A stretch of DNA of 64,000 nucleotides from Symbiodinium natans (GCA_905221605.1 CAJNDS010002257.1:287779-351778), one strand, 5' to 3'; positions 41,903 through 51,919 are shown, counted from the first letter of the stretch. Numbers and translations: made by a program. The notes: generated by a model not told the origin, from the sequence alone.

Positions 41903-41947
41903 CGTGATGCCTTCGATGCTCAGCAGTGCTCGGCCAGCTCCCGTGAC
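41903..41947 (-). CDS. Exon, 15 codons
   Basis: Acceptor ACATGTCAG|GTCACG and a GC donor ACG|GCAAGCG (extended consensus apart from C) bound VTGAGRALLSIEGIT. Phase 0. Confidence 0.45.
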
Positions 41948-41987
41948 CTGACATGTCTTGACTTCGGATCCCCAAACCCCCAGTTGC

Positions 41988-42025
41988 TTTCACAAGGGCC
42001 TCATAATGGCTTCGGGTTTCAAGTA
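41988..42025 (-). CDS. Possible short exon
   Basis: A pyrimidine-rich upstream region and acceptor ATACAAG|TA precede LETRSHYEALVK, with a GC donor AAA|GCAACTG in phase with the next exon. An overlapping plus-strand frame with splice-like edges competes. Confidence 0.35.
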
Positions 42026-42213
42026 CTTGTATAATTGCGAGTGTGCGGGAAGCGGTAAGGTTAGGACAGAACTTGGAAGCAGGACTCCAGCCATTGGTAA
42101 CAGCCTGGTGAGCAAGAGGACTGAAAAAATATGGACCTAAAATTGACCGTCGCGTTTCGGGCTTCCCTGAGCCTTACCCTAAACCCTAAACCCTAGACCC
42201 CTAAACCCTAGAC

Positions 42214-42261
42214 CTGCTTGGTGGCTCCGAAAACCGAGAGGGAGGTGCGGTAGGGCCCCCC
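42214..42261 (-). CDS. Possible short exon
   Basis: Acceptor GTTGAGCAG|GGGGGG and donor AAGCAG|GTCTAGGG bound GGPYRTSLSVFGATKQ, phase 0 at both ends. A CCCTAAA tract lies on the left. Confidence 0.35.
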
Positions 42262-42672
42262 CTGCTCAACAAGGATTCTCTCCAGTGTTTATGTTCTTCG
42301 TATTTTAGGGGTGCCCACCCTACTTTGAGAAATCTTTTTGTGGGGCTCCTATAGTAAGGACTACAGTGGTTAGGGGATCCCCCCATTTTGGGAATACCCT
42401 ATTGAAGTCATTGAATAGCTGTCACGCGACATGATCCCTTTGCAATGGTTCTGTGTAACCTGCGCCGAACCAGCAAATTGACCCTAGGCATGCTGGTTTT
42501 CTGTGAGAAGCACTAGACCGTAGAAACCAAACCAGACATCTCCGACCCATGAGCTTGAAACAAATCCCTAACTCCTCAAACTCTAAGCCTAACCCAATAA
42601 GCCATTTGCAAACAAAAGCCCTCAACCCCGACGCCCACCACCAACCCAACACCCATCCTTCCCCAAAAACAC

Positions 42673-42736
42673 CCCAAGGCACTGGATGAGCAGCGGTCGA
42701 GGTGATAGAGGACACAGGATTCACAAAGAAGGGGTC
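42673..42736 (-). CDS. Possible exon
   Basis: Acceptor GCTGTTTTCCAG|GACCCC followed by DPFFVNPVSSITSTAAHPVP W, and GGG|GTGTTTT as donor. No telomeric flanks. Tentative. Confidence 0.3.
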
Positions 42737-42965
42737 CTGGAAAACAGCCTCGGCTCAAGTGGGGGGGTGGGGGCCCTTTGGGATGTCTTTGGTGTCAATA
42801 GCTACCTTGAAACAACCCCTAAACCCTCAACTTTACCTCGGAACCTCTGGCCCCCGAACCAGTGTCAGCTTTGCCAAGTCTGGGAGATGCCATGGACAGA
42901 CCAATGTTTGGTTCAAGGTTTACCCAGAACTGTAAACGCTAAACCCTAAACCCTCAACCCTAGAC

Positions 42966-43027
42966 CCTAGATTCCAGGTGCGCTCCGGCTCTTCCGGGCA
43001 AGCGGCTACGTCGGTGCTGGAGCAGTC
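42966..43027 (-). CDS. Exon, acidic/Cys-containing
   Basis: Pyrimidine-rich acceptor TTTTGTGGTGCAG|GACTGC, then DCSSTDVAACPEEPERTWN, with a donor at GG|GTCTAGG. Phase 0 entry fits the 43569 exon with its GC donor. Confidence 0.45.
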
Positions 43028-43131
43028 CTGCACCACAAAAGGAACTCGGCCACGACAAGTGGGTCCTACAACCCTAAACCCTAAACCCTAAACCCTAAAC
43101 CCTAAACCCTAAACCCTAAACCCTAAACCAA

Positions 43132-43405
43132 CTTGGGATGTGTAGGATGATAGTATCCCCTAGTATCATCCCTATTAAGGACTGCTAGTATATGGTTTTT
43201 CATAATAGAGGCGCGGGTACTATTATCCCCATTACGGACCTCTCGTATAAGGGGATTCGAATAGGCGGTACGACAATCCCTATTTCGGACTGTTAGTGAG
43301 GGGAGTGTTATAGGGGGTACTATGACCCCTCTTCAGGACTGCTAGTTCTAGGGGCCGAGTATCATCCCTATTCCCGACTTATAAGGAGGGAACATCCCTA
43401 GAACC
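43132..43405. mobile_element. MITE family C-related array
   Basis: Starts CTTGGGATGT and ends with GGAACATCCC. Inside, ATCCCTATT-ACGGACTGTTAG-like blocks recur every 45-50 bp. Related single elements at 7025-7090, 46775-46886 and 51052-51097. Confidence 0.6.
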
Positions 43406-43417
43406 CTCTGGGGGCCA

Positions 43418-43568
43418 AACCCTAAACCCTAAACCCTGAACTCTAAACCCTAAACCCTAAACCCTAAACCCTGAACCCTAAACCCTAAACCCTAAACCCT
43501 AAACCCTGAACTCTAAACCCTAAACCCTAAACCCTAAACCCTGAACCTTAAACCCTAAACCCTAAAGC
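43418..43568 (-). repeat. CCCTAAA array with higher-order order
   Basis: The variants CCCTGAA and ACTCTAAA recur in the same order twice, about 70 bp apart, showing duplication of a block. Confidence 0.9.
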
Positions 43569-43626
43569 CGTTCCTGGGGTCCAATACCATTGAGAGCGAG
43601 CCGGAGGTCGGTCGCGGGAGTCAGGC
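43569..43626 (-). CDS. Exon, Arg/Pro/Trp-rich
   Basis: Acceptor CCCCTGAG|G and GC donor ACG|GCTTTAGGG bound PDSRDRPPARSQWYWTPGT. Lies between a CCCTAAA array and a GGTTTAAGG array. Confidence 0.45.
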
Positions 43627-43639
43627 CTCAGGGGTTTAA

Positions 43640-44010
43640 GGGGTTTAAGGGGCTTAAGTGGTTTAAGGGGTTAAAGGGGTTTAAGGAGTTCAAGGGGTTT
43701 AAGTCTTTTTAAGGGGTTTAAGGGGTTTAAGGGGGTTAAGGGGCTTAAGGAGTTCAAGGGGTTTAAGGGGTTTAAGGGGCTTAAGGAGTTCAAGGGGTTT
43801 ATGTCGTTCAAGGGGTTTAAGGGGTTTAGGGTTTAGTGGTTAGGGTTAGGGTTTAAGGGGTTTTAAGGGTTTTAAGGGTTTTTGAGGTTTTAAAGGGCTT
43901 AAAGGGTTTTTAAGGGTTTAAAGGGTTTAAAGGGTTTTAAGGGTTTAAAGGGTTTAAAGGGTTTAAAGGGTTTGAAGGGTTTAAAGGGTGCAAAGGGTGT
44001 AAAGGGTTTT
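43640..44010 (+). repeat. (GGTTTAAGG)n-type array
   Basis: Units GGTTTAAGG, GAGTTCAAGG and AAGGGTTTA; probably an expanded telomere derivative. Confidence 0.85.
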
Positions 44011-45006
44011 AAGGTTTAGGGTTCAGGGTTTGGGGTTTGGGGTTTGGGGTTTGGAGGTTTTGGGTTTTAAGGGTTTAGAGGCTTTAGGGAGGGTTTATAG
44101 GGTTTGGGGGGGTTTAGGGTTTAGAGGGCTTAGGGTTGTTTGGGGTTTGGGGTTGAGGGTTCACAGGGTTGAGGGTGTAGAGTTTGGGGCCTAGGGGGGG
44201 TGTAGGGTTGCAAGCCGGGGAGGGGACCGTAAGCACACAACCATCCTCAACCATCAACCCTCCATCCTACACCCCCCAAGCCCTGGACACGAAAATTCAG
44301 GGTTTAGGGTTTAGGGTTTAGGGTTTAGGGTTTAGGGTTTAGGGTTTAGGGTTTAGGGTTTAGGGTTCAGCAGTTCTGAGCGTAAAGAGTCTAGTCCAGC
44401 CATTCTCTCGACCAACACCCACCGGCCCAAAGAACCCCACCACATCCGAACAAATTGCCGAAACCGTGAAGCCCAAGGCTCAGCTAGGCCCTAAACCCTG
44501 AAGCCCAAGCCTCAGTAAATCCTAAAGCCCAAGGCCAGTGGCCCTCAAACCCAAAAAGCCCAAGAGGCCCTAAACCCTAAAGCCCAAGCCCCAGTGGCGC
44601 TAAATCCCAAAGCCCAAGGCCAGCGACCCCTAAACCCGAAAGCCCAAAGCCCTCTAGGCCCTAAACCCCCTAAAGCCCAAGCCCCAGTAGCCCCTAAATC
44701 CAAAGCCCCAGGCCAGCGCAAGGCCCCAGGCCCTAAACCCTCAAGGTAGCCCCTAAATAGTGGCCCCCAAACCCTAAAGCTTAAGCCCCACTGGGCCCTA
44801 AATCCTAAGCCCAAGCTCAGTAGTCCGTAAATCCCAAAGGCCATCTAGGCCCTAAACGCCCAAGCGTGGCCCTAAATCCTAGGCCAATGGCCCCTAAACC
44901 CTAAAGCTCAAAAGCCCACTTGGCCCTAAACCCTAAAGCCCAAGCCGCGGTGGCCCCTAAATCCTAAAGCCCAGCCCACCAGGCCCTAAATCCCAAAGCC
45001 CAAGCC

Positions 45007-45160
45007 ACCATTTCCTGGCGACCATTGCCCACGGAAAATGACCAATGCCCACAAAGAAATGACCATTGCCAATGAAAAATGACCATTGCCCACGAAGACA
45101 TGACCAGTGCCCACGACAAATGGCCATTGCCCACGAAAAGGACCATTGCACACGAAGACT
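45007..45160 (-). repeat. 22-bp minisatellite
   Basis: About seven copies of AATGACCATTGCCCACGAAG with small changes. Confidence 0.85.
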
Positions 45161-45189
45161 ATAGGGTTTAAATACTATACTGAAAAGAG

Positions 45190-45405
45190 GGTTTAGGGTT
45201 TAGGGCTTAGGGCTTAGGGGTTAGGGTTTAGGGTTCAGGGTTCAGGGTTCAGGGTTCAGGGTTTAGGGTTTAGGGCTTAGGGTTTAGGGTTTAGGGTTTA
45301 GGGTTTAGGGTTTAGGGTTTAGGGTTGAGGGTTGAGGGTTTAGGGTTTAGGGTTTAGGGTTTGGGGTTTAGGGTTTAGGGTTTAGGGTTTAGGGTTTAGG
45401 GTTCC
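45190..45405 (+). repeat. TTTAGGG array with variants
   Basis: Includes GGTTCAG, GGGCTTA and GGGTTGAG blocks. Confidence 0.95.
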
Positions 45406-45452
45406 CAACCCTCAGCCCTGAAAGCCTCAACCCTACATCCCCTGCCCCAAAC

Positions 45453-45520
45453 CGTTTGTTCGAACAAGGAGTGCCAGTGTTTCTGCCTCTGAAGAACCCG
45501 ACGATCCAAATGAAGGCGCG
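45453..45520 (-). CDS. Exon, basic amphipathic
   Basis: Acceptor CTCTTGAAG|CG and donor AACG|GTTTGGG bound RLHLDRRVLQRQKHWHSLFE QT in phase 1. Other frames are open but phase favours this one. Confidence 0.4.
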
Positions 45521-45674
45521 CTTCAAGAGTTCTAGGGTTTAGGGTTTAGGGTTTCGCGGCTAAGTGTCTTTTCAGGGCTTTGCTGGCTTTTTACTGGTTC
45601 AGGCGTTAAACCCTAAACCCTAAACCCTAAACCCGAAACCCGAAACCCGAAACCCGAAACCCTAAACCCTAAAC

Positions 45675-45770
45675 CCCCAGGTTCGGGCCATTCGGAGAGG
45701 ATGCCCGAGGCGCCGACTCCCCAAAAATGCGTTGGTGTCGTTGATGGTACTCGAGGCAACACCTCATGGG
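45675..45770 (-). CDS. Exon between two CCCTAAA arrays
   Basis: Acceptor GGTCAGTAG|CC and donor GGGG|GTTTAGGG. The chosen frame reads HEVLPRVPSTTPTHFWGVGA and on, and its phase 1 exit fits the next exon. Two other frames are open. Confidence 0.4.
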
Positions 45771-46083
45771 CTACTGACCTAAACCCTAAACCCTAAACCC
45801 TAAACCCTAAACCCTAAACCCTAAACCCCAAACCCTAAACCCTAAACCCTAAACCTCCCCCCAAACATGACCCGCCCTCTAACATAGCAAAACTACACCC
45901 TAGAAGGCTCCGGGGTGCTCAGAAAAGCGCATTAGGGCATAGGGCGTACCAGGGAATGTTAGGAAAGTGGGTTGCGGAACCGTGTTGGGCCCTCCCTTGA
46001 GAACCTTATAAAAGGGTTTGAGGCCTAAACCCTAAAACCCAAAACCCTAAGCCCCAACCCTCAACCCCTAAACCTGCTTAAAC

Positions 46084-46172
46084 CTCAAGCAGAGGTAGGG
46101 CCATGCGGCCCACGTTCACGGTGATAACCAGGACAGCACCTCCAGCCAAGGGGGCGGTGTCAAAAAGGTAAG
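46084..46172 (-). CDS. Exon encoding a probable transmembrane segment
   Basis: Acceptor GCATTTAG|CT and donor CTTGAG|GTTTAAG bound YLFDTAPLAGGAVLVITVNV GRMALPLLE, a hydrophobic run long enough for one helix. It superficially resembles late membrane helices of P-type ATPases, but that is only an impression. A plus-strand GTAAGC motif overlaps it. Confidence 0.45.
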
Positions 46173-46179
46173 CTAAATG

Positions 46180-47200
46180 CCCACCAAACACAAAGCTAAA
46201 ACCTTATGCTTACTAAACCTCAAAGTCAACACCTAACAAAACCCAAAGCCCCTGAAAGCGCCCCCCCCGCCGCTGCCGCCCGCGCTGCCCCCACCGCCCC
46301 GCCCCCCCTCCCTCCCAACCCCCCCAACCCCCCCCCCAAAAAAAGCTGACAACCTGTTTGTTTTCTGTTCTCCTCCCTGACCTCACAAAAAGACTCCTCT
46401 CTCATAAACGAGGCTTCTCATGTGGTCAAGCTTTGCAAATCTCTTCAGGGCTTGTGCGGAGGGAGCCCCGTCAGCACTTGAGTTTGCCGCCGTTTCGGAG
46501 GTCGAGCAGCCGGCTTTGCAGGATTGATCTGTTAGGGCTTCGGGGTTCAAAGCGAAGCCTAGTGACTAGCAGCATCCACCTCAAATCCTTGGGAGGATCG
46601 AGATATTCTCACAGAAGTCCTACAGAGCACTGTGCTTTCTAGACAATCCCAGAGCACTCCCATCTTTCTGGAGGTGCCAAGCCGCACTTCTTGAAGGTGT
46701 ACCAGTTTGACAGCAATGTCAGTTTCGAAGCACTGAAGTTGCCGTCCTCTGCCGGTGATGGAGGAAGCCCTAAACTTGGGATGTCCCCTGAAAATAACAG
46801 TCCTTAATCGGGATTATAATTTCGGGGGCGGGGGACTAGAATGCCTATTAAGGACTGTTAGTACAAGGTTGTGGAACATCCCAACCTTAGACCCTCAAAC
46901 CCTGCAAACGTGCTTTAGATCTCCAAGCACTTCTCCAGGCGCAGGCTTCTTCAACCCTAAGCCACCACGTTTCCGAAACCTTTCAGCTAATCTTGGTCCT
47001 GGGCCGGCCCTAAGCTCTACATGCTTCATATAAAGCATATGCAGCCTCTACATACCCCCAAGTATACTATATAATATATACGCCTTGTTTGTACCCGGTA
47101 CTCCCATTTCCCTATCAACACTTGCCATCGGTTAGGGAGTTTAGGGTTTGGGGTTTTTAAGTCACTTGTCGTTTACCGCCCTCGCATACCCCTCAAACGC
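46180..47200. other. Region open on both strands, no firm call
   Basis: 46255-46340 is C-rich low complexity. 46420-46530 on plus reads MWSSFANLFRACAEGAPSAL and on to a stop. 46660-46765 is open in a natural-looking way on both strands (plus: GAKPHFLKVYQFDSNVSFEA). 46775-46886 is a MITE-like element. The only part of the window where a plus-strand gene fragment is a fair alternative. Confidence 0.4.
46775..46886. mobile_element. MITE family C
   Basis: CTTGGGATGTCCCC and GGAACATCCCAA as inverted ends with ATTAAGGACTGTTAG inside. Confidence 0.6.
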
Positions 47201-47210
47201 GCGGACGCGC

Positions 47211-47285
47211 CTGTAAGGCCAAGATCACCGTGCTGACGGCGGCAAAGTCGCCAGGTACCAGGTTGTCCAGCTGCTTCTTGAAGAT
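47211..47285 (-). CDS. Exon, 25 codons
   Basis: Acceptor ACTGCCCAG|ATCTTC and a GC donor TTACAG|GCGCG bound IFKKQLDNLVPGDFAAVSTV ILALQ. Mixed charged and hydrophobic. A TTTAGGG tract abuts the acceptor side. Phase 0 does not match the 47603 exon, so one boundary is wrong or an exon is missing. Confidence 0.5.
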
Positions 47286-47602
47286 CTGGGCAGTTTAGGG
47301 TTTAGGGTTCCAAAATTTGCAATGTGGCTCTGCAACAGGCCCCCAAGCCCTTAACCCTCAACCGTGTGGACACTAAACGTAAGGAGCCGGCGTTGCGGGA
47401 ATGAATCTAAACAGCTTCGGCCCGTAATCACATTCGAACTGCAATCTTCAACCTTACGCCTCCCCTAAACACGAAGCCCTATAAGGCCTGAATTCCTGAA
47501 GCCACCAGCATAACCCCTATATAACCACGTACATAGTCCCTACCTAAATAACCCCTAAGGTCCCTTAAAGTCCCTCCCACAACATTCTCAACCCGACCTT
47601 AC

Positions 47603-47656
47603 CGCCGTTGGAGGAGACGACCGCCCCGAAGAGGTCGAAGGTGCCGACAGATGCAC
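47603..47656 (-). CDS. Exon beside the long TTTAGGG array
   Basis: Acceptor GCTTCGGCAG|GTGCATC and a consensus donor GGCG|GTAAGG bound ASVGTFDLFGAVVSSNG. Not recognised. Phase 1 at both ends. Confidence 0.5.
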
Positions 47657-47684
47657 CTGCCGAAGCGGCAAATTGAGGGAGTTT

Positions 47685-48178
47685 AGGGTTTAGGGTTTAG
47701 GGTTTAGGGTTTAGGGTTTAGGGTTTAGGGTTTAGGGTTTAGGGTTTAGGGTTTAGGGTTTAGGGTTTAGGGTTTAGGGTTTAGGGTTTAGGGTTTAGGG
47801 TTTAGGGTTTAGGGTTTAGGGTTTATGTTTTAGGGTTTAGGGTTTAGGGTTTAGGGTTTAGGGTTTAGGGTTTAGGGTTTAGGGTTTAGGGTTTAGGGTT
47901 TAGGGTTTAGAGTTTAGGGTTTAGGGTTTAGGGTTTAGGGTTTAGGGTTTAGGGTTTAGGGTTTAGGGTTTAGGGTTTAGGGTTTAGGGTTTAGGGTTTA
48001 GGGTTTAGGGTTTAGGGTTTAGGGTTTAGGGTTTAGGGTTTAGGGTTAGGTTTAGGGTTTAGGGTTTAGGGTTTAGGGTTTAGGGTTTAGGGTTTAGGGT
48101 TTAGGGTTTAGGGTTTAGGGTTTAGGGTTTAGGGTTTAGGGTTTAGGGTTTAAGGTTTAGGGTTTAGGGTTTAGGGCG
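47685..48178 (+). repeat. Long, nearly pure TTTAGGG array (about 494 bp)
   Basis: Roughly 70 consecutive TTTAGGG units with only a few variants (one TTTATG, one TTTAGAG, one 6-mer, one TTTAAGG). The purity suggests a recent origin or continuing homogenisation. Confidence 0.95.
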
Positions 48179-48179
48179 T

Positions 48180-50365
48180 CAGCGGCAGTAAGTGCCATGT
48201 GGAAATGTCGCCCCTACACACCCAGGGGGTGTGGGGGGGGCGGCATGTCAAGCGTAGCCCAACAAATTTTATTGGTGTTGGCTTCTTTCGCCCCACCCGC
48301 TGTTATCTTTCACAGGCCACCACCCAAACCACTGCCTTCTAGGATTTAGGGCTGTCGCCCTCAATTCCCACCATTGCTTTCCCTACAAAGGTGTGGTGAA
48401 GGTAGCGGGGCGGGGGGTCAGGTAAGGGGGACCAGTTGTGGGGGCCACCCTAGAAAAGGGTGGGTACGGCCTAAGCAGGCCGGGTGGGAATTCAGGGTTT
48501 AGGGTTTCAGGGTTCAGGGTGTAGGGCCACTGGAAACGATGTGAGGTCTCGGCCTGTACTGCTACCGCACTTCTGAGGCCAAGCACAAGGTTACAAGGCT
48601 GAGGGCTTGGACTCTACTTCGAGGTTCATGGTACTCAGTAACCCAATTACGGTTTAGGGTTTTAGGGTTTTAGGGTTTAGGGTTTAGGGTTTAGGGTTTA
48701 GGGTTTAGGGTTTAGGGTTTAGGGTTTAGGGTTTAGGGTTTAGGGTTTAGGGTTCAGGGTTTAGGGTTTAGGGTTTAGGGTTTAGGGTTGAAAACTGTAC
48801 TTCTAGCCCAATTATAGCCACACTAGGGCGCTTAAGGGTCTTATAAGTGGTTGTAAGTACAGCGACAAGTGGGTTATAAGTACCACGAACCCCCAAGCGC
48901 CAGGGGCCCCATCGGACTTCTTCAAGGAACAGGTGGTTCCAGTCCTGCTCACACTAAAAACCCTCGAGGCCCGAAACCTTCAACCCCAAAAGCTAGCCAG
49001 GGGCTCATGTTGCTTTGGCCAGGAGAACCTTTAGGGTTTAGGGCTTTGGGCTTAGGGTTTGGGGTATGGGGTGTAGGGTTGAGGGTTGACGGTTTAGGGT
49101 TGAGGGTTTTGGGTTGAGGGCTTAGGGCTTTAGGGAAGCTTTGAAGCTTAACAAAGCTTCGAAGCTCAGCTAGTTTAGCCAAGGAGTGAACCAGACCCCC
49201 CATCTTCAGCACGTGGGGACGCCTGGTCCCTGGATGATGAGCACATTCCTGGCGTCCTGTTTGGGCACGGGAGTGTCACCTCAAATCCTAAAACCCTAAA
49301 CCCTAAAACCCTAAACTGCAGCTCGGCAAAAAAAAAATCAAACCCTAACAAATATTATAGTGTCTTAAGGGAGGGGGATTCAAGGGGGGGGGTAACCCAA
49401 GGCTCCCTAATACTCACCAGTGTTCCCTAAGGCTCCCTAAGCTTCCCGAAGGTTTCCTAGGTACCTCGCCCCCTTGAACCTCTTCCTTAAGAACCCTAAA
49501 CCCTAAACCCTAAACCCTACACCCTAAACCCTAAACCGTAAAAAGAACAGGAGGGGGGGGGGGGGGGGAGCCCAAAGGTTGGTCCATCTCAAAGTTGTGT
49601 GACGATGACTTCCCCCAGAAGCCCCCAGAACCCCACAATCCTACACACCCCGAAAGCCGACCCCAAGCCCTGGAAGCTTCAAGCCTATGAAACCTTACAA
49701 CGCCCTAAGAACCTCCCCTCAACAAAAACAATACAAGAACAAATCCGCTTAAACCCGAAACCCTAAGCCCCCAAACCCGAAAGCCTCGAAACCCTGCCGA
49801 CCCTGGCTGAGGAACTTCGAGTCGTGGTGGGAGCATTCAAAGGGTTTAAGGTGATAAGAGATTCACCGAGGTTTGGGGTTTGGAGATTCGGGCCCTACAC
49901 CCTAAACACTAGGGTTTAGGGTTCCTTAACCCCCACTTAGGGTTTTTGGTTGATTCCCCCAACCCCTCCAGCGCATAGTTGGGAAGTTGGGATCTCATCC
50001 ATTCCAACATCCCCATGGACTTATCGGGTTTGGGGGGGGGGGGGGGTCAGGGTTTGGGGTGGCTCAGGGAGGGCTTTTAGGGGCTCATGGGGATAAGAGC
50101 GTTTTCGGCGTATACCGGTCCGCGCTGCGGCTCCCCGAAACATGCAACAGCACAAAACAAAAAAAGAACGGAACCTGCGCACAGCCGCACAATTTCAGAA
50201 CATTACTCAGAACATTACAATGAAGACCCTAAACCCTAAGCCCCCTAAGCCCTATACCCCAAAACCTATACCCTAAACCCGTAAACCCTAGACTCAAAGC
50301 TTCGGGCGCCCCCCTCAGCGGCTAAACCGTAACCCCACACCCCAAACCCCATACCCCAAACCGAC
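48180..50365. other. Intron-like stretch without a firm exon
   Basis: Holds a telomere-interrupted MITE (48617-48897), G-runs at 49548-49570 and 50034-50046, CCCTAAA-like spacers and several islands open in more than one frame: 48530-48576 minus, 48905-49050 plus, 49215-49285 minus (DARNVLIIQGPGVPTC then a stop), 49800-49850. I could not assign these to a strand. Confidence 0.5.
48617..48897. mobile_element. MITE family A split by a telomeric array
   Basis: Left part to about 48649 and right part from about 48791 together make a normal element (compare AACCAATTAAAAACTGTACC at 23655). Between them lie about 141 bp of TTTAGGG repeat. Confidence 0.75.
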
Positions 50366-50430
50366 CTGTGTGTTGCAAGAGGATTCCGTCCCCAGCGACA
50401 GCCTGATTTCTTCCGCCTTGGCGGTCAGGG
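50366..50430 (-). CDS. Helical exon
   Basis: Acceptor AGCTGAAG|CC and donor ACACAG|GTCGG bound ALTAKAEEIRLSLGTESSCN TQ. Phase 1 entry matches the preceding exon; exits in phase 0. Charged amphipathic helix. Confidence 0.55.
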
Positions 50431-50794
50431 CTTCAGCTGATCAGTCTTGGGGTTTGCAGGTACTCCCCCTACTACCGTTTTCAGGCTTTAGGGTTTAAGG
50501 TTTTAAGTTTAGGTTTCGGGGTTTAGGGCAGTCCGCAAATCTGCATGCTCGCGGTTAGCCACCCCCCCCCAGCCCCCACCACCACAATGGTCCCCCAAAC
50601 CCCGAACACCTACAACCGGAAATTTTTTTGCCCTTTCAAAACCCATAACCCTGAAGCCCAAACCCGCTACGCCAGCCCCCCAATGGCATCCCAAAGCCTT
50701 TAACCCGACACCCCAAAGCCAACAACGCCTTAAACTGTGGGGAAAAAGGGGATGAGGGGCAAGGAGGAGGAGGGGGGGGAGGGGACCCATGGAG

Positions 50795-50925
50795 GGTTTA
50801 GGGTTTAGGGTTTAGGGTTTAGGGTTTAGGGTTTAGGGTTTAGGGTTTAGGGTTTAGGGTTTAGGGTTTAGGGTTTAGGGTTTAGGGTTTAGGGTTTAGG
50901 GTTTAGGGTTTAGGGTTTCGGCGGC
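50795..50925 (+). repeat. TTTAGGG array
   Basis: About 18 pure units. Confidence 0.95.
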
Positions 50926-51051
50926 GCAGAGGGTTTAGGGTCTAGGGGTGCGTGGGAAGTGGGGGCAGGCAAAAGTGGAGCAGGCAGGCCAGGCGGGGTA
51001 AGTGGGCAGGCAGATTTACATCTTGCCCCCTCCCGACAAACTTGAATGTAT

Positions 51052-51097
51052 CTTGGCATGTTCCCCCTTATATTAACAATCCTTAGAACATCCCAAG
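51052..51097. mobile_element. MITE family C, minimal copy
   Basis: CTTGGCATGTTCC to GAACATCCCAAG, 46 bp. Confidence 0.5.
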
Positions 51098-51235
51098 ATA
51101 TGTCTCAAAACCCTTGACCGGTTGGTTGTTGCCTGGCCGACTTTTCAAACAGTCGTGGTGTTTCTACCTTCGGTACATCAGGCTGCGCGACTTGGGGCTT
51201 TAGGACTTCGTAACTTCGTAGCTAGACCCCGGAGC

Positions 51236-51326
51236 CCTCGAAGAACAGCTGAGGGGCGACTGACTGTACCGCCTTCACCCGGCTGTTTGTGTCCGTCGTG
51301 ACGTTCAGGATATCACTCAAGGATCC
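51236..51326 (-). CDS. Exon following the modules, related in sequence
   Basis: Acceptor TGGGCGCAG|GGATCC, then GSLSDILNVTTDTNSRVKAV and QSVAPQLFFE, with a GC donor at 51235 (phase 1) that joins the next exon in frame. The ILNVTTDTNSRVKAVQS part resembles INTTLEGVTDLTQKVEAS of module exon B. Confidence 0.55.
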
Positions 51327-51628
51327 CTGCGCCCAGGGAAATCTTACTAATCCCCCCGAAAAGCACCTAGAAACCCAAACCCCCGAAGGCCCCTTAACCC
51401 TAAAGCCCAAAAGCCCCTAAACCCCCTAAAGCCCGTAAAGTTGCATCCTTGGATCAGGTTTGAGGGCTTGGGGTTTAGGGCTTGCGCTGAAGTCAAGGCC
51501 CAAAACCTCAAACCTCGGCCAATCTAAAGCTGCTCTCGTGTGTTGCGGGTGCTACAAGTAGGGTGTTGGGTTGTCGGCGGTTTCGGGTTTTTGGGGGTTT
51601 CAGGGCAGCGGGTTGAAGCTCTGCAGAC

Positions 51629-51739
51629 GAGATGACTCAGCCCCAGCCCGTCCCAACTCGCCTCCACTTTCTGCGTCAAGTCGGTGACACCCTCCAGGGT
51701 CGTGTTGATCTCGGCGGAAAACGCCCCACGAGCCCAAGA
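51629..51739 (-). CDS. Module exon B, copy 1 (last copy in reading order)
   Basis: 37 codons as in the other copies. One base differs just past the exon end (GTCTGC donor here, GTCCGC in copies 2-5) and one inside (GTCACC against GTCGCC, Thr/Ala position). Joins in phase 0 to the related exon at 51236-51326. Confidence 0.6.
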
Positions 51740-51850
51740 CTGGAGTTTACCCTAAAACCCTAACCCTGAAACCCTAAACTGAGTTGTGCACTAGTCATAA
51801 GACCCCTTGAAAAGAAAGAAGGGAAAGCTTTCCAAATGATCCCGAAGCAC

Positions 51851-51919
51851 AAGGTTGCTCGCACCTGTTGCCGTACTCAAGGTTTGGTTGATGAGGGCAT
51901 CCAGATGCTTGTGGTCCAC
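51851..51919 (-). CDS. Module exon A, copy 1
   Basis: Same 23-codon segment as copies 2-4; acceptor CCTTCCCAG|GTGGAC. Confidence 0.6.

Larger units (their letters stand above)
44010..45450. other. Repeat-filled stretch, no exon seen
   Basis: Contains GGTTTGG/GGTTTAAAGG derivatives, a TTTAGGG array at 44298-44370, a degenerate array of CCCTAAAGCCCAAG-type units (about 44480-45000), a 22-bp minisatellite (45007-45160) and a mixed TTTAGGG/GGGCTTAG/GGTTCAG array (45190-45405). Apparent reading frames here are products of the repeats. Confidence 0.8.

Noticed and set aside
45007-45160. CRISPR-like spaced repeats
   Set aside because: The units are directly adjacent without unique spacers and drift gradually, as in a minisatellite.
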